Source of the DNA: Seribacter sp963934295
GTDB lineage: Bacteria; Verrucomicrobiota; Verrucomicrobiia; Opitutales; Seribacteraceae
Assembly (NCBI GenBank): GCA_963934295.1
Contig: CAWVXY010000017.1
Span: 1 to 64,000, forward strand
Reading direction: 5' to 3'
DNA length: 64,000 bases
The translations under genes were made by a program, and so were the position numbers. Under the pieces are notes generated by a model, which had not been told where the DNA came from, searched no databases, and saw nothing but the letters and a program-made list of their open reading frames with translations. Shown in pieces: positions 1 through 8,764 of the stretch (position 1 is the stretch's first letter; the number at the start of each line of letters is the position of its first letter).

Positions 1-343
1 CAATAACTCTCCGCTGGCATCGGCAACTACATCTCCGTTTTTAGGCGTGTAACTAACACTGCTCGTCTTTCTTGAGGTTGCCACTGAAACGATTCCATCG
101 ATCGCTGACTGCTTAAGTTGTGCCTCGACCTTGTCCGAGCGTTCTACAGATGTACCGGTCAGATCCCTCAATCCCAATTGTATTTCTCTGGAGCGCCATG
201 ATGCATACTCGTAAACATTGGGATCAGAGCGAGTGGGTGCTACCGGAATCAAGGCAATCGTGTCGCTTGTTCTATCCATAGAGACCAGCAATAACTCTCC
301 GCTGGCATCGGCAACTACATCTCCGTTTTTAGGCGTGTAACTA
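1..343 (-). repeat. Perfect 55-bp direct repeat inside the edge gene
   Basis: Bases 1-55 and 289-343 are identical over all 55 positions and lie 288 bp (96 codons) apart, in frame with the secreted protein. Identity at silent positions points to recent duplication or gene conversion. The left copy touches the window edge, so the true repeat may be longer and have more copies. Confidence 0.9.
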
Positions 344-426
344 CCACCGGGAGTGGAACTTAAATCCACAAGAAAGCCTGAAATTAAAATGGCATTGAAG
401 GAAAGTAAAAAGCGAAATGAATTCAT
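1..426 (-). CDS. Secreted repeat protein, C-terminus cut by window edge
   Basis: The frame opens at an ATG at 426 and runs 142 codons to base 1 without a stop, so the 3' end lies outside the window. The first ~20 residues (MNSFRFLLSFNAILISGF) look like a signal peptide, so export is likely. The 18-residue block SYTPKNGDVVADASGELL occurs at residues 29-46 and again from 125 to the edge, exactly 96 residues apart, and the DNA of the two copies is identical. Between them is a polar stretch with many Arg, Asp and Ser residues. I do not recognise the family. A long surface protein built from ~96-residue repeats is the simplest reading, but only about one and a fifth units are visible. Confidence 0.75.
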   Translation of the reverse strand, partial: MNSFRFLLSFNAILISGFLVDLSSTPGGSYTPKNGDVVADASGELLLVSMDRTSDTIALIPVAPTRSDPNVYEYASWRSREIQLGLRDLTGTSVERSDKVEAQLKQSAIDGIVSVATSRKTSSVSYTPKNGDVVADASGELL

Positions 427-987
427 TTTTATTCTTGGTAAGTTTTTTGAAGGTTTTTAACAGAGGTGTTTTTTAGCTTAAATTATAACTTCTAAAATGA
501 AATTATTTGGATGAAGGTTCTGAAATTATTTAATTGGATTATTTGACATTATGTTGACGCATTTTTACTCAAGATCAATCCCCATTAGTAAGTCAATACT
601 TGTTTGGTCAATTTCAGAAAGATATGTATCTACTACATCGGGACAATACGATGAACTAAGATTAAATTGCGTCATTAGTTTCACTAAGTTTGATCAGACC
701 GCCCACATAATTAAAACGCCGCGTTAAATTGTTTGGTCGCGTCTTGGAAATAAATCAACTCATTGCACTGGCAAGTAACCCAAACCTCAGCATCTAGTTA
801 CATATTGTAAAGGGAGAAAATTTACTACAACTTTACGTAAACTGATTTAGAATTGAAACGCGAGGCAGAAAGAAATTCTTCAACTTTTTTATATTTTAAA
901 AGTTTAAATCATATATTCTGATACCAATCTCCCGAAAAGTACCAAGGACAAAAGAAGCTATCTATTGATTTTATGAAAAAAATTTAA
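427..987. other. Gene-free AT-rich gap
   Basis: This 561-bp stretch lies between the divergent edge gene and the SUMF1-family gene. I found no coding frame of useful length, no tRNA and no clear hairpin with a T-run. It presumably holds the promoters of the two flanking genes, but no -35/-10 pair is good enough to call. Confidence 0.6.
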
Positions 988-3459
988 TTGTATACAAAAA
1001 TGTTAAGAACTAAGCACAGATTGAATATTAGAAACCGAAGACTTTTAAGAAATAAGAAATCGTTCAAAAGAAATGAGTTGATAAAGGTTTCTAGATCAAA
1101 TCAAAAGGAATGGTCAGAAGGTGTAACCCAGTGGTTTACGAGAAGGCAAATAAAAAGAATTAATAATAAGTATCGCCTCCAAATTATCTCTTACAGGCAA
1201 AGTTCGGAGGAGGAATGGAAAGAAGGTTTTGATGAGTGGAGTGATCAAAAAATTCTGAGAAAGGCAAATAGATGGCTTAACAGAATGCGAGCTTCTGGTA
1301 GGATTATTACAAAAAAAAGTATCCAACGAATAAACTCAAAAACTAGGAGAAAAATCTCAACAAACCACTATAAAAAGCAATCATACCAAAAACATGAAAC
1401 AAAATCTGATTCTCACGAATTAAAAAATGAGAAAAAAAATACAGAAAACGAGTCCAATGATATAGATGAAGGCGAGTATTATCTGTACAGAGATGAAAAG
1501 CAATTTGGTCCTCATTCATTTTCCGAAATTCAGGACCTAGCAAGTAACGGTGATATATCGCCCAAGGATCTAACATTTTTTAAAGGATGTAATGATTGGG
1601 TAGAAGCAAACAATATTCCCGGAATTACATTCAGACTTACTGATAAGAGTAAAAAAGAAATTCAAGAAGAGGATGAAATACCCGCAAACCTAAATGCCCA
1701 TAGTAATGATGAAAAACGCATAAAAACTTTTTCAGAGGTTCCTGTGTCAAATGATGAAAAACGCACATTAAGCCCAAGATTTTCTATTCTATCATTTATA
1801 TTCGTCATTATGATTTTAATTGGAATTACTTTTATCATTTTTGATCGAATTCAATCTTTGGAAAATGAGCTTTCTTCAAGAATTGATGAATGGGATAAAG
1901 AATTAGCTTTTTTAAAAGATCGGCCCAAAAGAGCCCCTATTGAGGCAAATTCTACTATCCAATCAAAGGTTGCGACCCAGATGGAGGATTTAGGAGAAAC
2001 TACCAACTCAATTCCCCAAGAAAATATTGCCAACCAAGTCTTTGAACTAGTTATAAATCCGGACTTGGACAAATTGCGCGAATTGTCTATTACCTTATCA
2101 AGATCAATTTCCGAGATCTCGAGCATATTAAAGAAATCCAACGAATCCAAAATAGAGAGGGACGCCCTTCTTTCTTTTCTCAATGAATTCGACACCCAGG
2201 TCAAATTAGTTTGTGCAACGACTTCCTCAAACGAAGTTGCCCTCAAACAAAACCTTCGAGCGTTCACCCAAACCTTGATTTTTTTAAAAAAAATCTCTGA
2301 GGAAGTTTCTAAAAATGGAAAAATGAAAGCAACGGATCTGAGAAAAATCTCTAATCAGTTAGAACCAGTAAAACAAGGTTTTCAAACTCAAGCAGTCAAA
2401 ATGTTTGATGCTGCCTTTGGAAATTATCCAGAAGGTAAACATGTCCGGACATGGACTGATAAAGGTGGTAATCAAATCAAGGGCTATCTTTGGGCATATA
2501 ATGCAGATGATGATCTAATGGTATTGGTAAAAGACTCATCAACAGAAAAAGAAATCCTAAAAGTTACCAGTTTGGAAATGAAGTTTTCGCAATTAGATCA
2601 GGATTATTTTAATTCTTTCCTTGCATGGAGAAGCTCCCGTTTAAATTCTTATCTGTTAAACCCTCCTGAAATGGTCTTCATCAAATCTGGAAAGTTTTTC
2701 ATGGGAAGCTTTGCACTAGAGGAGAACAGAAATCAAGATGAATTAAGACACGAAGTCAATATAAGTTCAGATTTTTTAATGGGTAAATACGAAGTGACAG
2801 TTGGTGAATGGTTTGCTGTGATAGGTAAAACATACACAGGTCGAAACGATGAGAAGTTCTATTATCAATTTACTAGTCCGTTTTCGGAAAAAATTGCGGT
2901 TCAAGATTTATCAAGTCACTCAGGACTTAAATTTTTCCAATTCCCGGTAAATTACATTCCTATCGATCATGCAGAACTTTTTTGCAAGAAGCTTACGGAC
3001 ATAGAAAGGGGAAAAGGCAGGCTACCCAAGGGTAAAATCTATCGATTGCCAACCGAAGCAGAGTGGGAATACGCCTGTAGAGCAGGCACACAATCACCCT
3101 TTTTTTGGGGAGGGAATGCTGAAAACCTTGAAGATTATGTTGCCAAATCTATTTTGCCTATTGGGTCAAAGAAACCAAACAATTGGGGGCTTCACGATAT
3201 GATGGGATCAGTTGGGGAATACTTGGCAGATCAACCAAGAATTTATACTAAGAACCTTGTGTTAAATCCTCAAGGCATACTAATTGAAAAAACAAAACCA
3301 AATCACAGCGGAATGATTAAAGGCATATCTTATAAACCAAGTTTTGCTAGAGGCCAAATAACCAACAAAATGGCCGACTTCAGATCGGCTAGAAGAGCAT
3401 CTAAAGGTTATTCAAAAGTGGGATTTAGGTTTGTTCTTGCATCGCCATTAAAGTTGTAA
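988..3459 (+). CDS. Membrane protein: GYF_2, SHD1-like and SUMF1 domains
   Basis: The product is 823 residues. The frame opens with TTG at 988; an ATG at 1000 is an equally good start. Residues 1-160 are very basic and contain two similar segments (EWSEGVTQWF and EWKEGFDEWS). A GYF_2-like domain follows at ~162-211 (YYLYRDEKQFGPHSFSEI), one membrane helix at ~266-287, a helical linker, an SHD1-like segment at ~485-545 (RTWTDKGGNQIKGYLWAYN) and a SUMF1/formylglycine-enzyme-like domain at ~562-820 (RLPTEAEWEYACRAGT, GLHDMMGSVGEYL). Positive-inside topology puts the basic arm and GYF_2 in the cytoplasm and SUMF1 in the periplasm. The usual WEWCsDW segment reads GEYLADQP and the catalytic cysteine pair of true formylglycine enzymes is not evident, so a binding role is more likely than sulfatase activation. 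Confidence 0.8.
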   Translation: MYTKMLRTKHRLNIRNRRLLRNKKSFKRNELIKVSRSNQKEWSEGVTQWFTRRQIKRINNKYRLQIISYRQSSEEEWKEGFDEWSDQKILRKANRWLNRMRASGRIITKKSIQRINSKTRRKISTNHYKKQSYQKHETKSDSHELKNEKKNTENESNDIDEGEYYLYRDEKQFGPHSFSEIQDLASNGDISPKDLTFFKGCNDWVEANNIPGITFRLTDKSKKEIQEEDEIPANLNAHSNDEKRIKTFSEVPVSNDEKRTLSPRFSILSFIFVIMILIGITFIIFDRIQSLENELSSRIDEWDKELAFLKDRPKRAPIEANSTIQSKVATQMEDLGETTNSIPQENIANQVFELVINPDLDKLRELSITLSRSISEISSILKKSNESKIERDALLSFLNEFDTQVKLVCATTSSNEVALKQNLRAFTQTLIFLKKISEEVSKNGKMKATDLRKISNQLEPVKQGFQTQAVKMFDAAFGNYPEGKHVRTWTDKGGNQIKGYLWAYNADDDLMVLVKDSSTEKEILKVTSLEMKFSQLDQDYFNSFLAWRSSRLNSYLLNPPEMVFIKSGKFFMGSFALEENRNQDELRHEVNISSDFLMGKYEVTVGEWFAVIGKTYTGRNDEKFYYQFTSPFSEKIAVQDLSSHSGLKFFQFPVNYIPIDHAELFCKKLTDIERGKGRLPKGKIYRLPTEAEWEYACRAGTQSPFFWGGNAENLEDYVAKSILPIGSKKPNNWGLHDMMGSVGEYLADQPRIYTKNLVLNPQGILIEKTKPNHSGMIKGISYKPSFARGQITNKMADFRSARRASKGYSKVGFRFVLASPLKL

Positions 3460-3461
3460 CT

Positions 3462-3827
3462 TCAAAAACTCTCCCAAACCGAATCAAACGCAGCATCATC
3501 TAGAAATTGAGCCTTGAGTGACCCATCGAGTTTAAACACTCGCCTAACCAAATTCTTCGCCTCCTCCACATTGCCCAGAAGTGCATGATACTTGTCCAAG
3601 CGAAATAGATATTCTGACTCCTCGCAGAACTTACCCTCGACCTTCTGCAGGGATTCAATCGCCTTCTCTGTCTTGCCCAAATTGTGGTATCCATCTGCAT
3701 AGTTTACCAACCACGCAAGACTGTTAGGCTTTCCCTCATGCTTGAGCTTTGCCATGGTCATTGCAAGTGTCCATTCCTTGGCATCACGATAGGTATTCTA
3801 GCGAAAGAGATGGGTGCGAAGATTCAT
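3462..3827 (-). pseudogene. TPR-like protein with an in-frame stop
   Basis: An intact 99-codon frame runs from the ATG at 3761 to the stop at 3462 and encodes helical-repeat sequence typical of TPR proteins (LAWLVNYADGYHNLGKTEKA, YLFRLDKYHALLGNVEEAKN). The same frame continues upstream as NTYRDAKEWTLAMTMAKL, is broken by a TAG at 3798-3800, and goes on to MNLRTHLFR from an ATG at 3827. The upstream residues read like the preceding helix, so a longer gene with one nonsense codon is likely. The 99-residue part could still be translated alone. The gene ends 3 bp from the stop of the convergent SUMF1 gene. Confidence 0.5.
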
Positions 3828-3935
3828 GAGACAATTTTTGTGATAGAATCCTCGTAACTATCCATTTGACCTTTGAGTTTTCGATTTGGATTAATTTTCA
3901 TAAAGATTTTGTTGGAAAATATTATTGTAAGATGT

Positions 3936-4697
3936 TCATAATGAATCCCTACGAGCTTCAAGTTGAGTTTGAATTGAAGTAATTTGATCGACCAAAACAA
4001 ACGCGGTGTAACAGCTCAGAATCGATAAAGCACTGACAACCATATCCAGTAAAGTAAGGTTTTCCATTACGGAAAATTCTTCTGCTTTTTCCCAAAGTTG
4101 CGTCGATGCATTCTCCGTAAAAAGACAGAGAACCCAGACAAACCACCACCGACTCACAATATTTGATTCGAGATTCTTTCTCCTCTGCCAACTTGACATA
4201 TCATGAGATGCCCACCAAACCTCATTCATTGCTTCATACGGTTTCCACAGATTAAAGATGGGGATAAAGAAAAAACCAACTGCCCATGAGGGACTGATCT
4301 TAAAACCTTGTGCACCTAAAGCACGAATATTTACATTCGACCTGAATACCCAAATACAAAACAAAATCATGGTTATTACAAAGACAAAAAGGTCGACTAC
4401 GCTTACCACCATTACCCTTAAATCGTTCGAATTGGCTCCCGCTTGTGTATGTGCACCCTGAGTCAGAAATTGATACTGTATAAGAGAAGATATGAAACAG
4501 AATACTTCAACCAATGCACCGATTCCCAAAAACCTTTTTACCCAGTTGCCCAAACCTGAGATTGTTTTGAATTTAAACGCGTTGTTCGAAGATCTGTGAG
4601 AAGTGATAAAATTCAATTTACCTATACTAGCAAGAATCTTCCCGTCCCCACCATTATAACATAAAACAAATTTTGTAATGGGATATTGAATAACCAA
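3936..4697 (-). CDS. DUF4328-type membrane protein
   Basis: The product is about 253 residues if translation begins at the TTG at 4697; no ATG lies near the start, so the N-terminus is uncertain. At least four hydrophobic segments are visible, at roughly residues 55-75, 90-115, 137-155 and 185-245. The central stretch SWAVGFFFIPIFNLWKPYEA, followed by MNEVWWAS, is the hallmark of DUF4328, a family of bacterial membrane proteins with no known function. It stands alone, with non-coding DNA on both sides. Function unknown. Confidence 0.7.
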   Translation of the reverse strand: MVIQYPITKFVLCYNGGDGKILASIGKLNFITSHRSSNNAFKFKTISGLGNWVKRFLGIGALVEVFCFISSLIQYQFLTQGAHTQAGANSNDLRVMVVSVVDLFVFVITMILFCIWVFRSNVNIRALGAQGFKISPSWAVGFFFIPIFNLWKPYEAMNEVWWASHDMSSWQRRKNLESNIVSRWWFVWVLCLFTENASTQLWEKAEEFSVMENLTLLDMVVSALSILSCYTAFVLVDQITSIQTQLEARRDSL

Positions 4698-4854
4698 ATT
4701 AATCAGCTAACTTTTTAAAAAGTGCCGTATCCCTTCTCTAAACTGATGTCGGTTTGGTACAGGTTTTTAAACGAAATATGAAAGAAGTATATTAAAAAAC
4801 CTACACTTAGGTGAATATTTCATTCTCTTAGAAAAAAATAAAGAGCTCAACGAA

Positions 4855-5682
4855 TTACCTAAGTTTAGGATTTGAAGAGAATACAGTTTTTAATCGAGTA
4901 CCATCCTGATAAGTGACACGAAAATGTTCAGTTCCATCTGTACGATAAAAAATCCAAAGGCCATCCTTTTTTTCATTTTTATAATAACCTTCTTCCCGCA
5001 CTTTTCCATTTGCATATCTTTCGACAGACCGATTTTTGATATTTTGATCAAATTCTTCCCGCTTACTTTCCGTTCCAAAATCGTCGTACAAGACCAATAC
5101 TCCGACTCCATTAACCACCCGGGTGGAAGGACATCTTTCTCCATTTGGTTTCCATCCTATTGCAGTGATTATCTTACCATTCTGAAAAATTTGCTCTGAG
5201 CTTTTTGAGCCGTTTTTGTACCAGCGGATAGATAAGCCCTCCAAATTTCCATTATCAAAGCTTTGTTCTAAAACTTTTACATTTTCCTCGGACCAAGATT
5301 CAAATAACCCGTGTTTTTTTCCTTTAAAATAAAATCCCTGAAGAAACCTCAATCCGTTTTCTCGCCAACTGACTATAGGTCCATCTAAAAGACCTTCTTT
5401 AAAATACCGAAGGCTCCGAATTTTACTATTTTCATCCTCCTGTATGTAATATCCGCTGTATGGATATTCATCCGATCGTAAATATTGAATACCGTTTTTT
5501 TGGCGAAACTCATCAAATGGCAGTGTTTTATTAGTGAGTTTAGTCCATGTACCCAAAACTGCTTCTGCCCTAATTTTCGCAATCTCAATTGGATTATTAA
5601 AATCAGGATACTGTTCTTCAGCGGTAAGATTCATACTCCATATTAACAGGAGAATAACAATTCGAAGAAAGGATGGACTCAT
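4855..5682 (-). CDS. Exported MORN-repeat (YwqK-type) protein
   Basis: The product is 275 residues, starting at the ATG at 5682; a longer frame needs a TTG at 5718 and would bury the signal peptide (MSPSFLRIVILLLIWSMNL). The mature part has successive MORN_2-type units with a Y/W-x-x-G pattern, such as SGYYIQEDENSKIRSLRYF, GLFESWSEENVKVLEQSF and GLWIFYRTDGTEHF. A unit ending WKPNGERCP, then GVGVLVLYDDFG, matches the protein at 7842-8591. Databases often name this family YwqK antitoxin, but no toxin partner is adjacent. It is divergent from the antiporter gene, with ~145 bp between them. Likely periplasmic or surface protein of unknown role. Confidence 0.75.
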   Translation of the reverse strand: MSPSFLRIVILLLIWSMNLTAEEQYPDFNNPIEIAKIRAEAVLGTWTKLTNKTLPFDEFRQKNGIQYLRSDEYPYSGYYIQEDENSKIRSLRYFKEGLLDGPIVSWRENGLRFLQGFYFKGKKHGLFESWSEENVKVLEQSFDNGNLEGLSIRWYKNGSKSSEQIFQNGKIITAIGWKPNGERCPSTRVVNGVGVLVLYDDFGTESKREEFDQNIKNRSVERYANGKVREEGYYKNEKKDGLWIFYRTDGTEHFRVTYQDGTRLKTVFSSNPKLR

Positions 5683-5826
5683 TCGAACATGGTAGGAGGC
5701 AATATTGGATCGAGTCAATCTAACAGAATCAAGAAATGTTTAATATTGATTGAGCTTAGCCCAGAAAAAGGCAAGAAGGTAGGAAGTCCCGAAAATTCGG
5801 GGATTAAAACAACTAATAAAACACCT

Positions 5827-7836
5827 ATGCATTTCTTAGAGGAGATTACTATCATCGCAACCGTTAGCGTAATTGTAACCATTGTTCTGGGTCGATTTAA
5901 ATTGCCTGTGGTTGCGGGATTGGTGTTATCGGGTGCGTTGGTTGGACCACATGCTTTTTCTTTGGCCAAAGATCTGGAGACCATTGAGGTAATTGCCGAA
6001 GTCGGGGTTGTCTTTCTTCTTTTTACGATTGGTCTTGAATTTTCACTCGGTCGTTTGAAACATATTTTCAAACAGGTTGCGTTGGGTGGAATATTACAAG
6101 TAAGTGCAACCGCTGGCATAACAACGGGAGTGGCACTGGCTCTTGATTGTTCCTTACCTGAAGCAATGGTTTACGGTTTTGTTTTTGCTTTATCGAGCAC
6201 CGCATTAGTGCTCCGGACATTGAACGAAAGAAACGAATTAGACGCTCCTCATGGCCGATTTATTGTGGGAACGCTCATTTTTCAAGACCTCTGTATCGTT
6301 CCCATGGTCTTAATCATTCCATTACTTTCCCAGGGGTTGGAAAATTTATCCGTGTGGAAAGAGGTGGGGTTGGCAATGGGGCAAGCCTGCCTAATGGTTA
6401 TTGGTCTTTTTGTATGTTCCAGAAAGTTGGTTCCCCTTCTCTTTAAATGGGTTGACGCCAGTCGCAGTAGCGAGGTTTTCATTCTGACTGTTCTTTGCCT
6501 TTGTATTGGTACTGCATACATAACTTCCCTCACTGGATTATCCTTGGCACTCGGTGCATTTCTTGCCGGCATGATTGTGGCTGACACTGATTTCAGGCAT
6601 CGGGCGATGGGTGATATATTACCGCTTAAAGATGTGTTTGTAAGTTTCTTTTTTGTATCTCTCGGAATGTTTTTTAATTTTGAAGTTCTGATAAACCAAA
6701 CCGGAACGGTCATTCTTTTATTATTGGCATTCCTATTTGGCAAAGGCCTTATCGCATCTATTGCCGCAATGTTTATGCGATTCCCTCCTCGTGCCGCCTG
6801 GTTGGCAGGGGTGGGATTGGCTCAATTTGGCGAGTTTGGATTTGTCCTGCTACAATTAGCCACAAAAGAAAATGTAGTCACTAATGAAGCGATTGCTCCA
6901 CTTTTAAATGCAGGGATATTAAGTATGTTTTTAACTCCTTTAATCGTGTACAAGGCTCCACATTTCACCGCGGGCGAACGGGCACTTGACCCACTGGCCA
7001 AACTACTACGGGCTAAAAGTGCGGAAGATCTGGAACAGAAAACGGTTGGCCATAATGATCATGTAATCATCATTGGATATGGCATATCAGGACAACTTCT
7101 GACATCAAGCTTACGTTCCCTATGCATTGAAACCGTGGTTCTTGAAATGAACTCAGATAATGTGAGTCTCGGGCGGGAACGCGGGGATCCGGTTTACTAC
7201 GCGGATGCAACCAGTGAGGAGGCATTGGGACACGCTCATCTCGAATCTTCCCGGGCGGTAGTGGTTATGATTAATGACCATTCGGCAACGGAGCGTGTAC
7301 TCGCAACCATAGACAGGTTGAAGGTAAATGTTCCAATCTTTGTACGCACACAATATATGAATGGCGTAGAGGATTTTGATAAGTTCAATCCGGCTGGAGT
7401 GGTGGCATGCGAAGTGGAGGGCGGACTGGAAGTTCTCTCCAGGGTTTTACGTAAATTAGAGATACCCAGAAATTTAATCATCCGTGAAATCGATCATGCT
7501 CGCTCGCAAACGATGCACTCGGACCGAGAGTTCAAGGAAGCCCCCCTCCCCCTTCATGCTCACCAGGAACTTAAAAAATTAACGGTCGAAAATATCCTTG
7601 TCATAAAGGGAGCCAAAACTGTTGGAAAGTCACCCAAGCAACTTGATTTAGCAGAAAAAACGGGTGTGCTTGTCATTGCAATAGGAAGAGGGGAAGAACT
7701 GCTTTTACATCGGCTTGCTGAGACCGTATTGGAAGCCGGTGACATCGTATATTGTATTGGAAGAAAAACAGACTTGAGCAACATGCTAGGTTGGTTTGAT
7801 CCCGCCTTGGAAAAAAATAACCTCCAAAAAGCCTGA
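5827..7836 (+). CDS. CPA2-family K+/H+ (cation/proton) antiporter
   Basis: The product is 669 residues from the ATG at 5827 (MHFLEEITIIATV), which fits the normal start of this family; an open frame back to 5689 adds 46 polar residues without family similarity. Residues 1-385 form about 12 membrane helices with CPA2 signatures (FLLFTIGLEFSLGRLKHIF, SLALGAFLAGMIVADTDF). A TrkA-N nucleotide-binding domain begins near residue 408 (HVIIIGYGISGQLL), and a TrkA-C-like domain fills the last ~95 residues. This is the KefB/KefC layout: inner-membrane potassium or sodium efflux in exchange for protons, gated by a cytoplasmic ligand-binding domain. Substrate choice cannot be read from the sequence. Two paralogous MORN proteins flank it. 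Confidence 0.92.
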   Translation: MHFLEEITIIATVSVIVTIVLGRFKLPVVAGLVLSGALVGPHAFSLAKDLETIEVIAEVGVVFLLFTIGLEFSLGRLKHIFKQVALGGILQVSATAGITTGVALALDCSLPEAMVYGFVFALSSTALVLRTLNERNELDAPHGRFIVGTLIFQDLCIVPMVLIIPLLSQGLENLSVWKEVGLAMGQACLMVIGLFVCSRKLVPLLFKWVDASRSSEVFILTVLCLCIGTAYITSLTGLSLALGAFLAGMIVADTDFRHRAMGDILPLKDVFVSFFFVSLGMFFNFEVLINQTGTVILLLLAFLFGKGLIASIAAMFMRFPPRAAWLAGVGLAQFGEFGFVLLQLATKENVVTNEAIAPLLNAGILSMFLTPLIVYKAPHFTAGERALDPLAKLLRAKSAEDLEQKTVGHNDHVIIIGYGISGQLLTSSLRSLCIETVVLEMNSDNVSLGRERGDPVYYADATSEEALGHAHLESSRAVVVMINDHSATERVLATIDRLKVNVPIFVRTQYMNGVEDFDKFNPAGVVACEVEGGLEVLSRVLRKLEIPRNLIIREIDHARSQTMHSDREFKEAPLPLHAHQELKKLTVENILVIKGAKTVGKSPKQLDLAEKTGVLVIAIGRGEELLLHRLAETVLEAGDIVYCIGRKTDLSNMLGWFDPALEKNNLQKA

Positions 7837-7841
7837 TTAAA

Positions 7842-8591
7842 CTATTCTTCTTCAATCGTTGAGTCGGCCGATGCGTTATTTTCTAGAGGCTCAGTGATCG
7901 TTATTGTTTCGATCGCATTCGTTTCGTTTAATTCACTGGGCCTACCATAATCAATGTCTCCCAGATAAAAAGATTCATTTGACTCAATGATTCCATCTAT
8001 TCCGTAATGAACAACAATACCCGTTCCGCCTTGCATTGTGGTAATTGGACATTTCGTACCATCTGGTTTCCACCTTGAAAAAGTTTGCATTTTCCCGGCA
8101 GTATACATCACCTCCGATTTCTTTTTACCGCCTGAATAAAACTCTTCAAACAAACCGCTTCTTACATTATTTTTATTGTAACCTCTCGATTCTAAACCTC
8201 CTGCAGCTGTCCAAGTTTTAAAAGGACCCTCCCTCACGCCTTCTTTCCATGTACGCTCTACCATTTTCTTTCCATTCTCGTACCAGGCAGTATGCAAACC
8301 ATCCTGCCTCCCCTTTTCACAATGAAAAAGAAATCCAAGCTTTCCGCTGATATGGTTATTTTGTACCCATCCATTATACAATGAACCATTCTGAGTCCTG
8401 TATATCTGTAAGTTCCCTTCTGTTGTGACTGTAAGATCGGAAAGGGCTGTGGCCTGATTCAAAGCACTTTGTAAAACATCAAGCTGATTCAAAGGATTCT
8501 CAATTTCCGGAAACGAAGGAGAAGCCACTTCCTCATCACCACATCCAACAAACCAAAAAAGTAAAAATACAAAAACAGATAAATTTCTCAT
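7842..8591 (-). CDS. MORN-repeat (YwqK-type) lipoprotein
   Basis: The product is 249 residues from the ATG at 8591. The leader MRNLSVFVFLLFWFVGC ends in a lipobox (FVGC) followed by Gly-Asp-Glu, so a lipidated envelope protein is expected. MORN_2-type units follow (GLHTAWYENGKKMVERTW, GPFKTWTAAGGLESRGYN, GLFEEFYSGGKKKSEVMY). The segment WKPDGTKCP then GTGIVVHYG matches the protein at 4855-5682. The last ~40 residues are polar and rich in Asn, Glu and Thr. Its stop lies 5 bp from the stop of the convergent antiporter gene. Role unknown. Confidence 0.75.
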   Translation of the reverse strand: MRNLSVFVFLLFWFVGCGDEEVASPSFPEIENPLNQLDVLQSALNQATALSDLTVTTEGNLQIYRTQNGSLYNGWVQNNHISGKLGFLFHCEKGRQDGLHTAWYENGKKMVERTWKEGVREGPFKTWTAAGGLESRGYNKNNVRSGLFEEFYSGGKKKSEVMYTAGKMQTFSRWKPDGTKCPITTMQGGTGIVVHYGIDGIIESNESFYLGDIDYGRPSELNETNAIETITITEPLENNASADSTIEEE

Positions 8592-8764
8592 TTTTTTATT
8601 ATGAAAGACTCCAAGGATGAAGGTCAAGTATTGGAAATACATATTAAATAAAATAGATTTCGAATAAATTAAATCAACTTTTGGAAGGATAACAAAAGGC
8701 TGAAATGATAAAATGAACAGAAATAATAACCTAAATTATCCCTTTAATAATTACAGATGAATTT

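Noticed and set aside
988..3459. Formylglycine-generating enzyme for the sulfatase at 54483
   Set aside because: The catalytic cysteine pair and the usual WEWCsDW context are not evident, and the genes are 50 kb apart.
5689..5826. Longer N-terminus for the antiporter from an ATG at 5689
   Set aside because: The 46 extra residues are polar and unlike family members, which begin at the MHFLEE position; this stretch better serves as divergent promoter DNA.
4855..8591. Toxin-antitoxin system based on the YwqK antitoxin label
   Set aside because: Both MORN proteins carry export signals, and no small toxin-like gene lies beside either.
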